Positions 1 through 9,623 of a stretch of 64,000 nucleotides of DNA are shown here, one piece after another. The stretch is from assembly GCF_052161615.1 (NCBI RefSeq), contig NZ_CP197417.1, positions 4,774,001 to 4,838,000 on the forward strand, in the 5' to 3' direction. A program made the translations under genes and the position numbers. Under the pieces are notes generated by a model. The model saw nothing but the letters and a program-made list of their open reading frames with translations. It did no database searches and was not told where the DNA came from. Source of the DNA: Aeoliella sp052161615. GTDB lineage: Bacteria; Planctomycetota; Planctomycetia; Pirellulales; Lacipirellulaceae. Within the stretch, counting starts at the first letter, position 1. Every line of letters begins with the position of its first letter.

Positions 1-23
1 AGTTGAGGAAGGCAAGGAGTAAG

Positions 24-2837
24 ATGTCGCTCGAACGTTTTCGCTGGTTGATCGCGTGCGCCGTGCTGGCGATGGCAGGGTACTTTGTCGCTGCGCCTAA
101 GCTTGCGCAAGGACAAGAGCCTCCCGCGACGGAGGAATCTGCTGACGAGGGCGAAAGCGCGCCGAAACAGGAGACCCCTGAGGAAGGTTCGAGCGAGGAG
201 TCGGGGGACGAGAAGTCCGAAGACGAAGGGTCGGAAGAGTCAGCAACTCCCGAAGATGACGACGAATCCGACGCAGAGTCTGATTCTGAAGAGCAGGACG
301 ACTCCGAAGACTCTGCGAAAACGCCAGCGGATGAGGAAGGTGAGGACGAGACGGCGAAGGAAGAGGACGCCGATGCAGAGAACGAAGAGGTCGGCGAGCT
401 TCCTAAAGAAGTCGTGTTCAAAGAGTTCGTGACGATTCCACTCGTCGGCATTTATGGCCGGGCGAGTGTGCATATCGATCCGATTGACGCGGCGATGGCA
501 TCGGGGAAATTCGCGATGCCGAAGGCCGGCGACAAGTTCGACACCGGGGCCGGCCGCGAAGTTGCGTGGCGTGCGGCGAAGGTGAACGACGAAGGAGTGC
601 TGTCGACTCGCTCGATTCGCGGTGGCTACGCGGTGGCGTCGTTCGACTCGCCGGCGGCGGGCATCCTGCTGCTCGAAGCCACTGGCCACGCGATGGCCTA
701 CGTTAACGGCTTGCCCTACGCGGGCGATCCGTACGCCTATGGCAACTACGCGCTCCCAGTGCGAGTCGAGAAGGGCGAGAACGTGCTGGTGTTTCACGTC
801 GCGCAGAGCGAACTCACCGCGCGGCTGGTGAAGCCATCGGCCGAAGTGTTGCTGTCGGCCGATCGTGCGGTTGTGCCATCGCTGGTGCGTGGCGAGAAGG
901 CCGGCGAGCGATGGGCGTCGGTAACCGTCGCGAACTACTCGGAGAAGCCACTCGCGAAGCTTGCCATCGAAGCCGAACTCGAAGGGGGCGAATCCCTCAG
1001 CACGCCGGTCGAGTGGCTCGACGCCGCCACGGTGCGAAGCTGCCCGGTAGAGTTCAAGGTACCCGACGAACTGAAGGGTGACGTCGCGAAGCTCGCGTTG
1101 CGGCTAGTGCAAGACGACAAGGTGCTCGGCGAGCTGGAACTGGAACTCGAAGCGGTCGATGCGTCGGCGCTACAGACGCGGACGTTCGTGAGCCGAGTTG
1201 ATCGGAGCGTGCAGCCTTACGTAGTGCTGCCTGCGGCGAAGGAAGCGAGTGGCGAGGCGACGCATCTGGTCGCGAAGTCGGACGAAGAAGAAGACGCGAC
1301 GATCGGCGCGATTGTCGCGTTGCACACCGATGGGATGACGCCGCGAGATTTCGCCGCGCAGTACAAAGCCAAAACCTGGGCCCACTTGATTGTGCCGGGC
1401 GGACGGGGCGAGTTTCCGCTCGACTGGGAGGAGTGGTCGCGGATGGATGCCCAAGAGGCACTGTCCGATGCCGAGGACCATTTCGAGATCGACGCCGATC
1501 GCATTTATGTGACCGGCCACGGCATGGGTGGGCACGGAGCACTTGTGCTGGCGACGTCGCTTCCCGACCGGTTCGCGGCGGTGGCCACCGCTGCGGCGTG
1601 GCCGAGCCTATGGACCTACGGCGGCGGTATGCCGGAGTACGACAAACCGACGAAACTCGAATCGATCCTAATCCGCGCCGCGCGGCCCAGCGACACCGTG
1701 GCGCAGCTGGTGAACCTGGCGAGCGTGGGTGTGTACCTGACGCATGGCGTGGACGACGAGCAAATCCCCGCGAAGCTCAGCCGGCAAATCGCCGAGCAGC
1801 TCGCCGCGTGGCACAACGACTTCGCGCTCTACCTGAAACCCGAGGCGGGCAACTGGTGGGGTGCGGAGACGGTGGACTCGGACGAGCTGATGCAGTTCCT
1901 CTCCGCACGCCGCCGCAATCCCGAGGTGGCCGCTAAGCGAGTGCGACTCGCTACGTCGGACCTGGGGACACTGGCGACGAGTCAGTGGCTCACCATCGGC
2001 GCACAGAATGAGCAGTTTGCAATCAGCGAAGTGGACCTCGAGATCAAAGAGTCGCCGCTGTCGATCGTTGGCACGACGAAGAACGTCAAGCGGATGCGCA
2101 TCGACCGGTCGGTGTTCGACGAAGCGAAGCCGTTTGTGATTCGCCTGGATGGGGGGCCATCGGTAGTGGTGCCGCGGATTCCGAGCAGTGGTTTGTGGCT
2201 CGAGAAAGTGAACAAGCAATGGGTGCAGCGGCCGACGCCGCCGCGAAGCGATAAGGGCCCCCATCGTTATGGTGGCATGAAGGCGGTGTTCGACCACGAC
2301 GTGCTACTTGTGTATGGCACGGTGGGCAACAAGGAAGAGAACGCCTGGTCGCGGGCCAAGGCTCACTTCGACGCGCAGACGTTTGCTTACCGCGCAAGCG
2401 GGGCGATTGAAGTGCTGTCGGACACGGAGTTCGTCGAGAACCTGCCACGCGATCGCAACGTGGTGTTCTATGGCAGCGTCGACACGAACAAGGCTTGGGC
2501 CAAGCTGATGTCGTCGTCGCCGGTGCAAGCCGGGCGTGGGCGATTCCGCGTGGATACGCGTCCCGAGACAGGCGACGATCTTGGTTACGTCGTAGTGCGT
2601 CCGCGCACGGGGACCACGCGTTACTTGGTGGCCGCTGTGGGTGGCACGGGTATCGAGGGGATGCGGCTGACCAATCGCCTGCGATACTTCTGGGCGGGAA
2701 CGCCTTACCCCGATCTGCTCTTGATCGGCCCCGACGCCCTCAACTCGGGCGATGGCGGGATTCGTGCGGCAGGTTACTTCGGCGACGACTGGAACGTCGA
2801 CAACGCCGAGATGGCGTGGCGAGATTTGGCGCTGTAA
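24..2837 (+). CDS. Secreted alpha/beta-hydrolase-like protein, probable pseudoenzyme
   Basis: A 937-residue protein. The ATG at 24 is preferred over the upstream TTG at 3 because AAGGAG lies just before it and a signal peptide follows (hydrophobic core, then APKLAQG). Residues about 35-130 are a very acidic E/D/S-rich, probably disordered linker. A beta-rich domain follows (about 130-390), then an alpha/beta-hydrolase core resembling secreted prolyl-oligopeptidase or esterase proteins of planctomycetes. The nucleophile elbow reads GHGMGG, with Gly500 where Ser is expected. The region where family members carry GHWWG reads GNWWG, with Asn610 where the His is expected. The acid is plausible at Asp577/578. 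Two of three catalytic residues appear lost, so binding or a structural role is more likely than hydrolysis. It is followed after 176 bp by a GH116-type gene on the same strand. Confidence 0.8.
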   Translation: MSLERFRWLIACAVLAMAGYFVAAPKLAQGQEPPATEESADEGESAPKQETPEEGSSEESGDEKSEDEGSEESATPEDDDESDAESDSEEQDDSEDSAKTPADEEGEDETAKEEDADAENEEVGELPKEVVFKEFVTIPLVGIYGRASVHIDPIDAAMASGKFAMPKAGDKFDTGAGREVAWRAAKVNDEGVLSTRSIRGGYAVASFDSPAAGILLLEATGHAMAYVNGLPYAGDPYAYGNYALPVRVEKGENVLVFHVAQSELTARLVKPSAEVLLSADRAVVPSLVRGEKAGERWASVTVANYSEKPLAKLAIEAELEGGESLSTPVEWLDAATVRSCPVEFKVPDELKGDVAKLALRLVQDDKVLGELELELEAVDASALQTRTFVSRVDRSVQPYVVLPAAKEASGEATHLVAKSDEEEDATIGAIVALHTDGMTPRDFAAQYKAKTWAHLIVPGGRGEFPLDWEEWSRMDAQEALSDAEDHFEIDADRIYVTGHGMGGHGALVLATSLPDRFAAVATAAAWPSLWTYGGGMPEYDKPTKLESILIRAARPSDTVAQLVNLASVGVYLTHGVDDEQIPAKLSRQIAEQLAAWHNDFALYLKPEAGNWWGAETVDSDELMQFLSARRRNPEVAAKRVRLATSDLGTLATSQWLTIGAQNEQFAISEVDLEIKESPLSIVGTTKNVKRMRIDRSVFDEAKPFVIRLDGGPSVVVPRIPSSGLWLEKVNKQWVQRPTPPRSDKGPHRYGGMKAVFDHDVLLVYGTVGNKEENAWSRAKAHFDAQTFAYRASGAIEVLSDTEFVENLPRDRNVVFYGSVDTNKAWAKLMSSSPVQAGRGRFRVDTRPETGDDLGYVVVRPRTGTTRYLVAAVGGTGIEGMRLTNRLRYFWAGTPYPDLLLIGPDALNSGDGGIRAAGYFGDDWNVDNAEMAWRDLAL

Positions 2838-2912
2838 GGCGATTGGTTCCCAAAGAACGCGCACGGCAGTTCCGACTTTTGCGAAGTCGGCCTTGGGGCG
2901 ATGCCACTTTGG

Positions 2913-2943
2913 TTGACAAACGTGGTCTCTAGCGGCGGATAAT
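2913..2943 (+). promoter_or_regulatory. Candidate sigma70-like promoter for the GH116 gene
   Basis: TTGACA at 2913-2918 is followed by GGATAA/GATAAT at 2937-2943, with an 18-19 bp spacer, about 70 bp before the chosen ATG at 3014. It is the best consensus match in this spacer. The assignment rests on the sequence alone. Confidence 0.4.
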
Positions 2944-3013
2944 GGCTGGTTCAGCGCGGCGGCGAGCATTCGCCGACGGGCTGGCGACCACCAAGCTCGA
3001 CCACGGAGAGACC

Positions 3014-6000
3014 ATGACAGGCGACAAGGCAAAGCAAGCGGACACTGGCACCTGCGATAGTTCTTCCTGTGGATGTGGTCCGCTCGCGCGGCGAGAGTTC
3101 GTGCAGGTGCTGGGTCTCGGTGCCGCGGCGTTCGCACCGGCCGGGCTGGCGATCTCGGCTCCAACGTCAACGCCTGTCGCGGTGAAAGGGAACGGACGTT
3201 ACCAGAAGCGGCAGGAGCGCGAGTACAACGGTCCCTACACGGGCAAGTACCTCGACCGCGTGGCGTTTCCGATCGGTGGCATCGGGGCGGGCATGTTCTG
3301 CCTAGAAGCGACGGGGGCCATCTCGCATGTCTCGATGCGCAACACGATGGAAGTGTTCCACGCCCCTGCCGCGTTCGCGGCCATCTGCGTGAAGGGCAAG
3401 GAGGGCAACGTCGCGAAGGTGCTCGAAGGCCAGGTGCCCGAGTGGAAAGTGTTCGGACGCGGTGGCAATGGCAATGGAAGCGGCGGCACCACGTATGGCT
3501 TCCCGCGGTTCGAAGAGGCGGCGTTCACAACCCGTTTTCCATTCGCCGAGATCGAACTTGCCGACTCCGAGATGCCACTCGACGTGACGATCACCGGCTG
3601 GAGTCCTTTCGCGCCGGGCGACGCCGATAGTTCGTCGCTCCCCGTGGGTGGGCTGGAGTACTCGTTCCACAATACGTCCAGCGCGGCGGTGGAGGCGGTG
3701 TTTACGTACAACACACCGAACTTCATGGCCCGCGGCGATAAAGGTACTGCGATCAACGAATTCGACAATGGATTCTTGCTGACCCAAGCGGGTACGAACG
3801 AGAACCCCGAGCGCGAGGGGGCATGTGCCATCTACACCGACCACGACAACACGGTAGTGGACCATGGCTGGTTCAAAGGGGCGTGGTTCGATTCGCTGAC
3901 CATCGTGTGGGAGAACATCAAGAGCGGCCGCATCATCGACAATCCAGTAGTCGACGGCGCGGCTCGCGGGGCGACGCTCGCCGTGCCACTAAAGATCGCC
4001 CCCGGGGCGACGGAAACGGTGCGGGTGAAGTTTGCCTGGTACGTACCGACGACCAACCTGCAGTCCGGCAATTCGGCTGCCGGAACCTCGCCCGCGTTCG
4101 CCGCGGGACCTTCTCAGGGGACGGCGGATGGGCAGCAACGGGTATCGGGGTTCGAAGGCAACGGGCTCATCAACACGTTCGATCCCGACGGCGATGGCGC
4201 GATTGGTACGCTGACCTCGCCTGAGTTCACCATCGAGCGGAAGCATCTGCAGTTCCTGCTCGGGGGCGGCCGAAATCCTCGCCTGGCGAGTTTGAACCTG
4301 CTGGTCGATGGCAAGGTGGTCCGCAACGGCACGGGCAAGGACAATGAAGAACTCACTTGGCAATCGTGGGACGTGTCGGAATTCAAGGGAAAGAAAGCAC
4401 AACTTCAGATCGTCGACCAGGCCACCAGCGGGTGGGGGCACATCAACGTTGATCACATTGTCCAAACCGACAAAGTGGCGGACAGCATAGACGGACTCGC
4501 CGATGCCATCGTGATCGCCGACTTCGAACAGAAAGACTTTGGCGATTGGGTCGCTACCGGCCCCAAGAAGTCCGAAACGAAACCGGTCGCCAAGTACCAC
4601 GTGCCGTGGTACGCCGGAAAGTTCGATAGCGTGGACGCCGTCGCCAAGCATTGGAACGACAACTACGACACACTTCGCTCGGAAAGCAAGGCGTTCAGCG
4701 ACGCGTTTTACGACTCGACGCTTCCTCCTGAAGTGATCGAAGCGGCGGCGGCGAACCTTACGATTCTCAAGAGCCCCACGGTGCTACGTCAGACCGATGG
4801 GCGGCTATGGTGCTGGGAAGGCTGCAACGACAACGTCGGCTGCTGCGCTGGTTCGTGCACACACGTTTGGAACTACGCCCAGGCGCTGTGCCATTTGTTC
4901 CCTGAACTGGAGCGCTCGCTGCGTCAAACCGAGTTCAACGACAGCCAGTCGCCGGAGGGGCACCAGACGTTCCGGTCGGCGCTTCCGATTCGCCCGGTCG
5001 ACCACGGCTTCCACGCGGCGGCCGATGGTCAACTCGGTGGCATCCTGAAGGTCCATCGCGACTGGCGGATCTCGGGCGACACCGAGTGGATGCGCGAGCT
5101 GTGGCCCAAGGTGAAGCAGAGCCTCGACTACTGCATCGAAACGTGGGACCCGCGTCATCAAGGCGTGCTCGACGAGCCGCACCACAACACGTACGACATC
5201 GAATACTGGGGACCCGACGGCCATTGCACGAGCTTCTACCTGAGCGCGCTGGCGGCTGCTTCGGCGATGGGCACGCACTTAGATGAAGACGTCTCGCGGT
5301 ACGAGGAGCTCCTCGAAAAGGGAACTCGGTACCTAGAAGACGAGCTGTACGACGGCGAGTACTTTTTCCACCGTATTCAGGTCGATGGGCTCAATGCGAA
5401 GTTCGAGCCGCTTTCCACCGCTGGCAATGGCGAGGGCTACGCCGAGCTGATCGAGGATCTCAACCAGCAAGGTCCCAAATACCAGTACGGCACCGGCTGT
5501 TTGTCGGACGGCGTGCTCGGGTTCTGGATGGCCCAGGTGTGCGGCGTGGACCAAGTGGCAGATCGCGGGAAGGTTCGCAGCAATCTCAAGGCGATCCACA
5601 AGTACAACTTCAAGCCGAGCCTGGTCGACCACGCGAACCCCCAGCGCCCCACGTACGCCTTCGGCACCGAAGGTGGTCTGCTCTTATGCAGTTGGCCTAA
5701 GGGTGGCCAGCTTAGCATCCCGTTCGTCTACAGCGACGAAGTGTGGACCGGCATTGAGTACCAGGCGGCTTCGCACATGATGCTCGAGGGGATGGTCGAC
5801 GAAGGGCTCGACATTGTGCGTGCCTGCCGCGATCGGTACGACGGTCGCGTTCGCAACCCATTCAACGAGTTCGAGTGCGGCCACTGGTACGCCCGCGCGA
5901 TGTCTAGCTACGCTCTGCTACAAGGACTCACCGGCGTGTGGTACGACGCGGTCGACCAGACGCTCTACGTCAACTCACAGATCGGCGACTTCCGCAGCTT

Positions 6001-6130
6001 CCTCTCCACCGCCACTGGCTATGGCACCGTAGAGCTAAAGGACGGCAAGGTTTCGCTGACGGTCAAGCACGGCACGATTCCGGTCAAGAAGTTCGTGGTC
6101 GCCGGCAAGGCCTCAATTGCCACCAGTTGA
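3014..6130 (+). CDS. Tat-exported GH116-type glycoside hydrolase (GBA2-like) with an inserted beta-sandwich module
   Basis: A 1038-residue protein. The ATG at 3014 has GGAGAG upstream and gives an N-terminus with a twin-arginine signal (ARREFVQVLG). The N-terminal motif PIGGIGAG, the Cys-rich GCCAGSCTHVWNYAQ segment and NTYDIEYWGPDG match the non-lysosomal glucosylceramidase / bacterial beta-glucosidase family GH116. The expected fold is an N-terminal beta-sandwich plus an (alpha/alpha)6 barrel. At about residues 370-520, between FAWYVPTTN and YHVPWY, there is an extra module (GTLTSPEFTIER, LLVDGKVV, WGHINVDHI) of the kind found beside GH32 enzymes. The product probably hydrolyses beta-glycosides outside the cytoplasm. 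The gene end overlaps the convergent GDPD gene by 18 bp. Confidence 0.85.
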   Translation: MTGDKAKQADTGTCDSSSCGCGPLARREFVQVLGLGAAAFAPAGLAISAPTSTPVAVKGNGRYQKRQEREYNGPYTGKYLDRVAFPIGGIGAGMFCLEATGAISHVSMRNTMEVFHAPAAFAAICVKGKEGNVAKVLEGQVPEWKVFGRGGNGNGSGGTTYGFPRFEEAAFTTRFPFAEIELADSEMPLDVTITGWSPFAPGDADSSSLPVGGLEYSFHNTSSAAVEAVFTYNTPNFMARGDKGTAINEFDNGFLLTQAGTNENPEREGACAIYTDHDNTVVDHGWFKGAWFDSLTIVWENIKSGRIIDNPVVDGAARGATLAVPLKIAPGATETVRVKFAWYVPTTNLQSGNSAAGTSPAFAAGPSQGTADGQQRVSGFEGNGLINTFDPDGDGAIGTLTSPEFTIERKHLQFLLGGGRNPRLASLNLLVDGKVVRNGTGKDNEELTWQSWDVSEFKGKKAQLQIVDQATSGWGHINVDHIVQTDKVADSIDGLADAIVIADFEQKDFGDWVATGPKKSETKPVAKYHVPWYAGKFDSVDAVAKHWNDNYDTLRSESKAFSDAFYDSTLPPEVIEAAAANLTILKSPTVLRQTDGRLWCWEGCNDNVGCCAGSCTHVWNYAQALCHLFPELERSLRQTEFNDSQSPEGHQTFRSALPIRPVDHGFHAAADGQLGGILKVHRDWRISGDTEWMRELWPKVKQSLDYCIETWDPRHQGVLDEPHHNTYDIEYWGPDGHCTSFYLSALAAASAMGTHLDEDVSRYEELLEKGTRYLEDELYDGEYFFHRIQVDGLNAKFEPLSTAGNGEGYAELIEDLNQQGPKYQYGTGCLSDGVLGFWMAQVCGVDQVADRGKVRSNLKAIHKYNFKPSLVDHANPQRPTYAFGTEGGLLLCSWPKGGQLSIPFVYSDEVWTGIEYQAASHMMLEGMVDEGLDIVRACRDRYDGRVRNPFNEFECGHWYARAMSSYALLQGLTGVWYDAVDQTLYVNSQIGDFRSFLSTATGYGTVELKDGKVSLTVKHGTIPVKKFVVAGKASIATS

Positions 6131-6994
6131 GTTGCCGTCGCTTGCCGGTTTGGAAGCATCGCCTAGCGCGCCGGCGAGTTGTTCGCGGAGCCACGCGGGG
6201 CGGTTGGTGGTAATCGACCACACACCTTGCTCGATGTAGAACTTGGCGAGCGCGGGATCGTCGACCGTCCAGACGTGAAACTCCTTGAGGCCCGCTTCGC
6301 GAAGTTTCTCAATCGCCACGGCATCGAACGCCCGGCGATTCGCTTGGCTACCAAGTCCATCGGCACTAGTGGCCTTCAGCGTGCTGGCGATCTTCGCGGG
6401 CACGGGCGACCAGCGGGGCATTTTCACCTTCGATTCTTTGTAACCCGTGAGCCAGTGCACTTTCACATCGGGAATCTCGCGTTTGCACTCGGCGACTGCT
6501 TCTTCGTCGAACGCAATGATCACTAGGTTATCGAGCGGTACCGGGCTGTCTTCGAGGGCTTTCTTCAGCGGCGCGACGATCTCGGGGCCAGTCTTGAGCT
6601 CGATGAAGAATCGCTTACCTTCAGGCACCGACTTGAGCACTTGGTCGAGCGTCGCGATTCGCTCGTCCGCGTATTTGGGATCCTTCCAGCTACCGACGTC
6701 GAGCTTCTGCAACTCGGCGAGCGGTGTCTCGGCGACCACGAGCTTCTCGCCCGCGGTACGCTTCGTGTCGTGGTCGTGAATGCAGACGATGTGGCCATCG
6801 GACGACAGATGAAAGTCCCCCTCCGCGCCGTCGGCACCTTGCTGCCAAGCAAGGTCAAACGCCGCCAAGGTATTTTCCGGTGCATCGAACGAAGCACCGC
6901 GATGAGCCACGATCATCTGTCCAGAGGCGCTCATCGAAATCACTCCCAGCGCGATTGCTAAAGCCACGGTTTCGTACGTCAAGCGAATGGGCAT
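6113..6994 (-). CDS. Glycerophosphodiester phosphodiesterase (GDPD) family, secreted
   Basis: A 293-residue protein. The ATG at 6994 is preferred over the longer frame from 7048 because AAGGA precedes it and a signal peptide follows (TVALAIALGVISMSASGQ). The mature part begins with the family signature IVAHRGASFDAPENTLAAF, then GADGAEGDFHLSSDG and IHDHDTKRT. These contain the His, Glu/Asp and second His residues of the GDPD TIM barrel. The usual reaction is hydrolysis of glycerophosphodiesters to glycerol-3-phosphate and an alcohol. A secreted form would scavenge deacylated phospholipids. The gene is convergent with and overlaps the GH116 gene, and is divergent from the GH172 gene. Confidence 0.88.
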   Translation of the reverse strand: MPIRLTYETVALAIALGVISMSASGQMIVAHRGASFDAPENTLAAFDLAWQQGADGAEGDFHLSSDGHIVCIHDHDTKRTAGEKLVVAETPLAELQKLDVGSWKDPKYADERIATLDQVLKSVPEGKRFFIELKTGPEIVAPLKKALEDSPVPLDNLVIIAFDEEAVAECKREIPDVKVHWLTGYKESKVKMPRWSPVPAKIASTLKATSADGLGSQANRRAFDAVAIEKLREAGLKEFHVWTVDDPALAKFYIEQGVWSITTNRPAWLREQLAGALGDASKPASDGNSTGGN

Positions 6995-7263
6995 TTCTAG
7001 TCCTTGTCTCGAAAGGGGAACCACTGCCGCCCGCGGTTCGTGCCCCATAGCCTAGTTCTGCTGCGCTCGATTGTAAAAGAGTGGACGTTCGTAGCCGCGT
7101 GGTTGCTCGCATGTCGAATGGGGAAAAAACGGACTTCGCTGCCTAAATTACCGAACTCGCCGTATTGAGTGGCCTGCGTCGCGGTGGCAAGATGGGGCCT
7201 CGCCCGTCGTCGAGCCTCGCCGACCAGTGGCGTATCTCTGCCCCCCTGCCCCAAGTTCTCAAC

Positions 7264-8886
7264 ATGCCGATTCGCCTCGCCCGCAGTTTCTACCATGGGG
7301 TGCTACTTGCACTCATTGCGATTCACGCACCCACGACGTACGCCCAGTCCCTGGGGCAGCTTGCGTTGCCTCAGGAAGGTCGAAGCATGCGGGCGACATC
7401 GGCGCACCGCGTGAACGACAAGGGCGAATTTGATCCCAACGGTGAGTTCGACCCCAACAGCAACTACGACAACAAGAACCTCGCGCCGGGCGAGACGCGG
7501 GTGCTACTCGAAGCCGCTGGGCCGGGGGTGGTTACGCATATCTGGATGACGTTCCTCGGCCCCGAGCCCCACCAGTGGGCGAAGGACGGTGCGGCAAATC
7601 ACCAGGAAATGCTGCTCCGCATTTACTACGATGGCAGCGATCGCCCCGCTGTCGAAGCACCGGTCGGCGACTTCTTTGCCAATGCGTTTGGCAAGCGATC
7701 GGAAGTAGTGAGCATTCCGGTCGTTGTCGAGGATGCCGACTCGTACAACTGCTTCTGGCACATGCCGTTCCGCAAGTCGATTCGCGTCGAGATCGTCAAC
7801 GAAAGCGAGAAGCCCGTCGGGCTGCTGTACTACAACATCGACTGGATCAAGAAGGACAAGATCGCCGAGGACATGCCCTACTTCTACGCCCAGTACAAGC
7901 AGGAGTATCCGGTCAAGCAAGGCGAGGACTACGTGATCCTCGAAACCGAGGGGAAGGGCCACTACATCGGCACCGTGCTGAGCGTCCGCACGCGAAGCCC
8001 GTCCTGGTTTGGCGAAGGGGACGAGAAGATCTACATCGATGGCGAGGCAAAGCCCTCGATCTGGGGCACCGGCACCGAAGATTACTTCCTCTCTGCCTGG
8101 GGGCTGCAGACCGTCAATACTCCCTACTTTGGTACCGCGTACTTCGACCAGTGGGGCATCGTTGGTGGCCACACCAGCGCCTACCGCTGGCACGTGCAGG
8201 ACCCCATCGTGTTCAACAAGTCGATCAAGTTCACCATCGAGCACTTTGGCTGGATTTCGCCCGACGAGAACCCCAACTACAAAAGCGATAGTTGGAACGA
8301 ACGCCAAGACGATTACTCGAGCGTCGCGTTCTGGTACCAAACCGGAACTCCCACGTTCAAAGCCCGCGCGCCCCACGCCCGCGAGCGAAAGCTGGCGAGC
8401 CTCGACCAAACGTTCTACGCGACCGACACCCTCGATAAGCTCAAGCATGGCGAGGGGATGGCGGACAAGCAGAACGTAAACAACTACCCGAAGGGACACG
8501 TGCTGTACCGTGCGGATTCGGACGAGAACTCGTGGATCGAGATTCCGTTTAAGGTCGAGAAGCACGAACCTGTGCGTCTGGTGCTCAACGCCACCCGGTC
8601 GTACGACTTCGGCACCTACCAGGCGTCGCTGAACGGAGTCGAGCTCCCCGGCAAGCTCGACTTCTACCACGATGGCACCGACGAGTGGGAATACCACCTG
8701 CTCGACGCGTGGCTCGAGCCGGGCGACTACGTCCTGCGTCTCGACTGCACCGGCAAGAATCCAAAGTCGTCCAACTACTGGGCCGGCATCGAATCGATTC
8801 GTCTACGTGAGAGACGCCCGCGTGTGGTGGACTGGGCGCACGACAAGGACAAAGACTGGCGGGCTGAGCCGAAGCTTTACGAGTAG
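7264..8886 (+). CDS. DUF2961 / GH172 family secreted protein
   Basis: A 540-residue protein. The ATG at 7264 gives a clean signal peptide (YHGVLLALIAIHAPTTYAQ); the longer frame from 7165 begins at TTG with no ribosome site. The core matches DUF2961, now glycoside hydrolase family GH172 (difructose-anhydride synthase/hydrolase and alpha-fructo/arabinofuranosidase activities): GPGVVTHIWMTF, PVGDFF, GLLYYNIDW and the Glu-containing IWGTGTEDYF are typical. The C-terminal third is a beta-sandwich (LNGVELPGKLDFY, YVLRLDCTGKNP). It probably acts on furanosidic sugars in the periplasm or outside the cell. Together with the GH116 gene it suggests polysaccharide use. A bidirectional-looking terminator follows. 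Confidence 0.87.
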   Translation: MPIRLARSFYHGVLLALIAIHAPTTYAQSLGQLALPQEGRSMRATSAHRVNDKGEFDPNGEFDPNSNYDNKNLAPGETRVLLEAAGPGVVTHIWMTFLGPEPHQWAKDGAANHQEMLLRIYYDGSDRPAVEAPVGDFFANAFGKRSEVVSIPVVVEDADSYNCFWHMPFRKSIRVEIVNESEKPVGLLYYNIDWIKKDKIAEDMPYFYAQYKQEYPVKQGEDYVILETEGKGHYIGTVLSVRTRSPSWFGEGDEKIYIDGEAKPSIWGTGTEDYFLSAWGLQTVNTPYFGTAYFDQWGIVGGHTSAYRWHVQDPIVFNKSIKFTIEHFGWISPDENPNYKSDSWNERQDDYSSVAFWYQTGTPTFKARAPHARERKLASLDQTFYATDTLDKLKHGEGMADKQNVNNYPKGHVLYRADSDENSWIEIPFKVEKHEPVRLVLNATRSYDFGTYQASLNGVELPGKLDFYHDGTDEWEYHLLDAWLEPGDYVLRLDCTGKNPKSSNYWAGIESIRLRERRPRVVDWAHDKDKDWRAEPKLYE

Positions 8887-8913
8887 TTCGATACGCCCGA
8901 GCCCTGGAAATAA

Positions 8914-8948
8914 CAAAACCCCGCGGAGCATTGCTTCGCGGGGTTTTT
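8914..8948. terminator. Hairpin terminator between the GH172 gene and tRNA-Pro
   Basis: AAAACCCCGCG pairs with CGCGGGGTTTT around a short loop. The A-run and T-run on the two sides make it suitable in both directions, for the plus-strand GH172 gene and the minus-strand tRNA. Confidence 0.8.
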
Positions 8949-8964
8949 GAGTTTCTCAAGCAAG

Positions 8965-9038
8965 TCGGGCCGACAGGATTCGAACCTGCGACCTTTTGAC
9001 CCCCAGTCAAACGCGCTACCAGACTGCGCCACGGCCCG
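8965..9038 (-). tRNA. tRNA-Pro (GGG)
   Basis: The 74-nt minus-strand sequence folds into a full cloverleaf: acceptor CGGGCCG/CGGCCCG plus discriminator A, an anticodon stem TTTGA/TCAAA with loop CTGGGGG (anticodon GGG), and the T-loop GTTCGAATC. CCA is not encoded. Confidence 0.95.
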
Positions 9039-9302
9039 ATGGTGAGAGGGCAGCGGGGACGCGCCAACCAAGTGGCGGCACCCTCTGCCGAGCCCCTAAA
9101 TATCGCATATTCGCTGCTGCGTGGCAATCGGGAGTTGGCCGCAGAAAACAGGGTGTTTCGAGTGATTTCTGCATGCTTGCCGAACCTCGGTACGGGCTCG
9201 CCGGTCTTCACCTTCATACTCGCTAACCGGGCCTCAGGCTGTATAGCGGCATTCCCAATTGCCGATTCCGCCGAGGGCGGTTACCATGACGAATTCTGAT
9301 TG

Positions 9303-9377
9303 CGGGGCGTAGCTCAGCCTGGCTAGAGCGCGGCGTTTGGGACGCTGAGGTCGCATGTTCGAATCATGTCGCCCCGA
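9303..9377 (+). tRNA. tRNA-Pro (TGG)
   Basis: 75 nt with acceptor CGGGGCG/CGCCCCG plus A, a D-arm with AGCTCAG, anticodon stem CGGCG/CGCTG with loop TTTGGGA (anticodon TGG), and T-loop GTTCGAATC. CCA is not encoded. It is divergent from tRNA-Pro(GGG), with 264 bp between them in which I see no gene. Confidence 0.95.
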
Positions 9378-9380
9378 CTT

Positions 9381-9418
9381 AAGGACATTCTACCGTTGGT
9401 AGAGTGTCCTTTTTTTGT
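9381..9418 (+). terminator. Rho-independent terminator after tRNA-Pro(TGG)
   Basis: AGGACATTCTA pairs with TAGAGTGTCCT (one G-U) around CCGTTGG, followed by a run of seven T. Confidence 0.9.
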
Positions 9419-9623
9419 GCCCGCTTCGTGGGCGAAAGCGCCCCGACGCCCTGCCCCTCCCTGCCTCGGCAGTGCGAAACCCCTTCATTTTCAGACACTT
9501 TATAAAAATCTCCTATTAACAATATTATTCTCTTTACTTCGGAACTAAATAGAGTTAGCATGTTTCGAAGTAGCCCGAATGTCCTTTCGGCTTGCTGGTT
9601 CCGTTGCAGTGGAGCTCTCTTGC

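Noticed and set aside
9042..9302. A small gene between the two tRNA-Pro genes
   Set aside because: Open frames of 76 and 86 codons exist on the plus strand but have no ribosome site, no domain and no coding-like composition.
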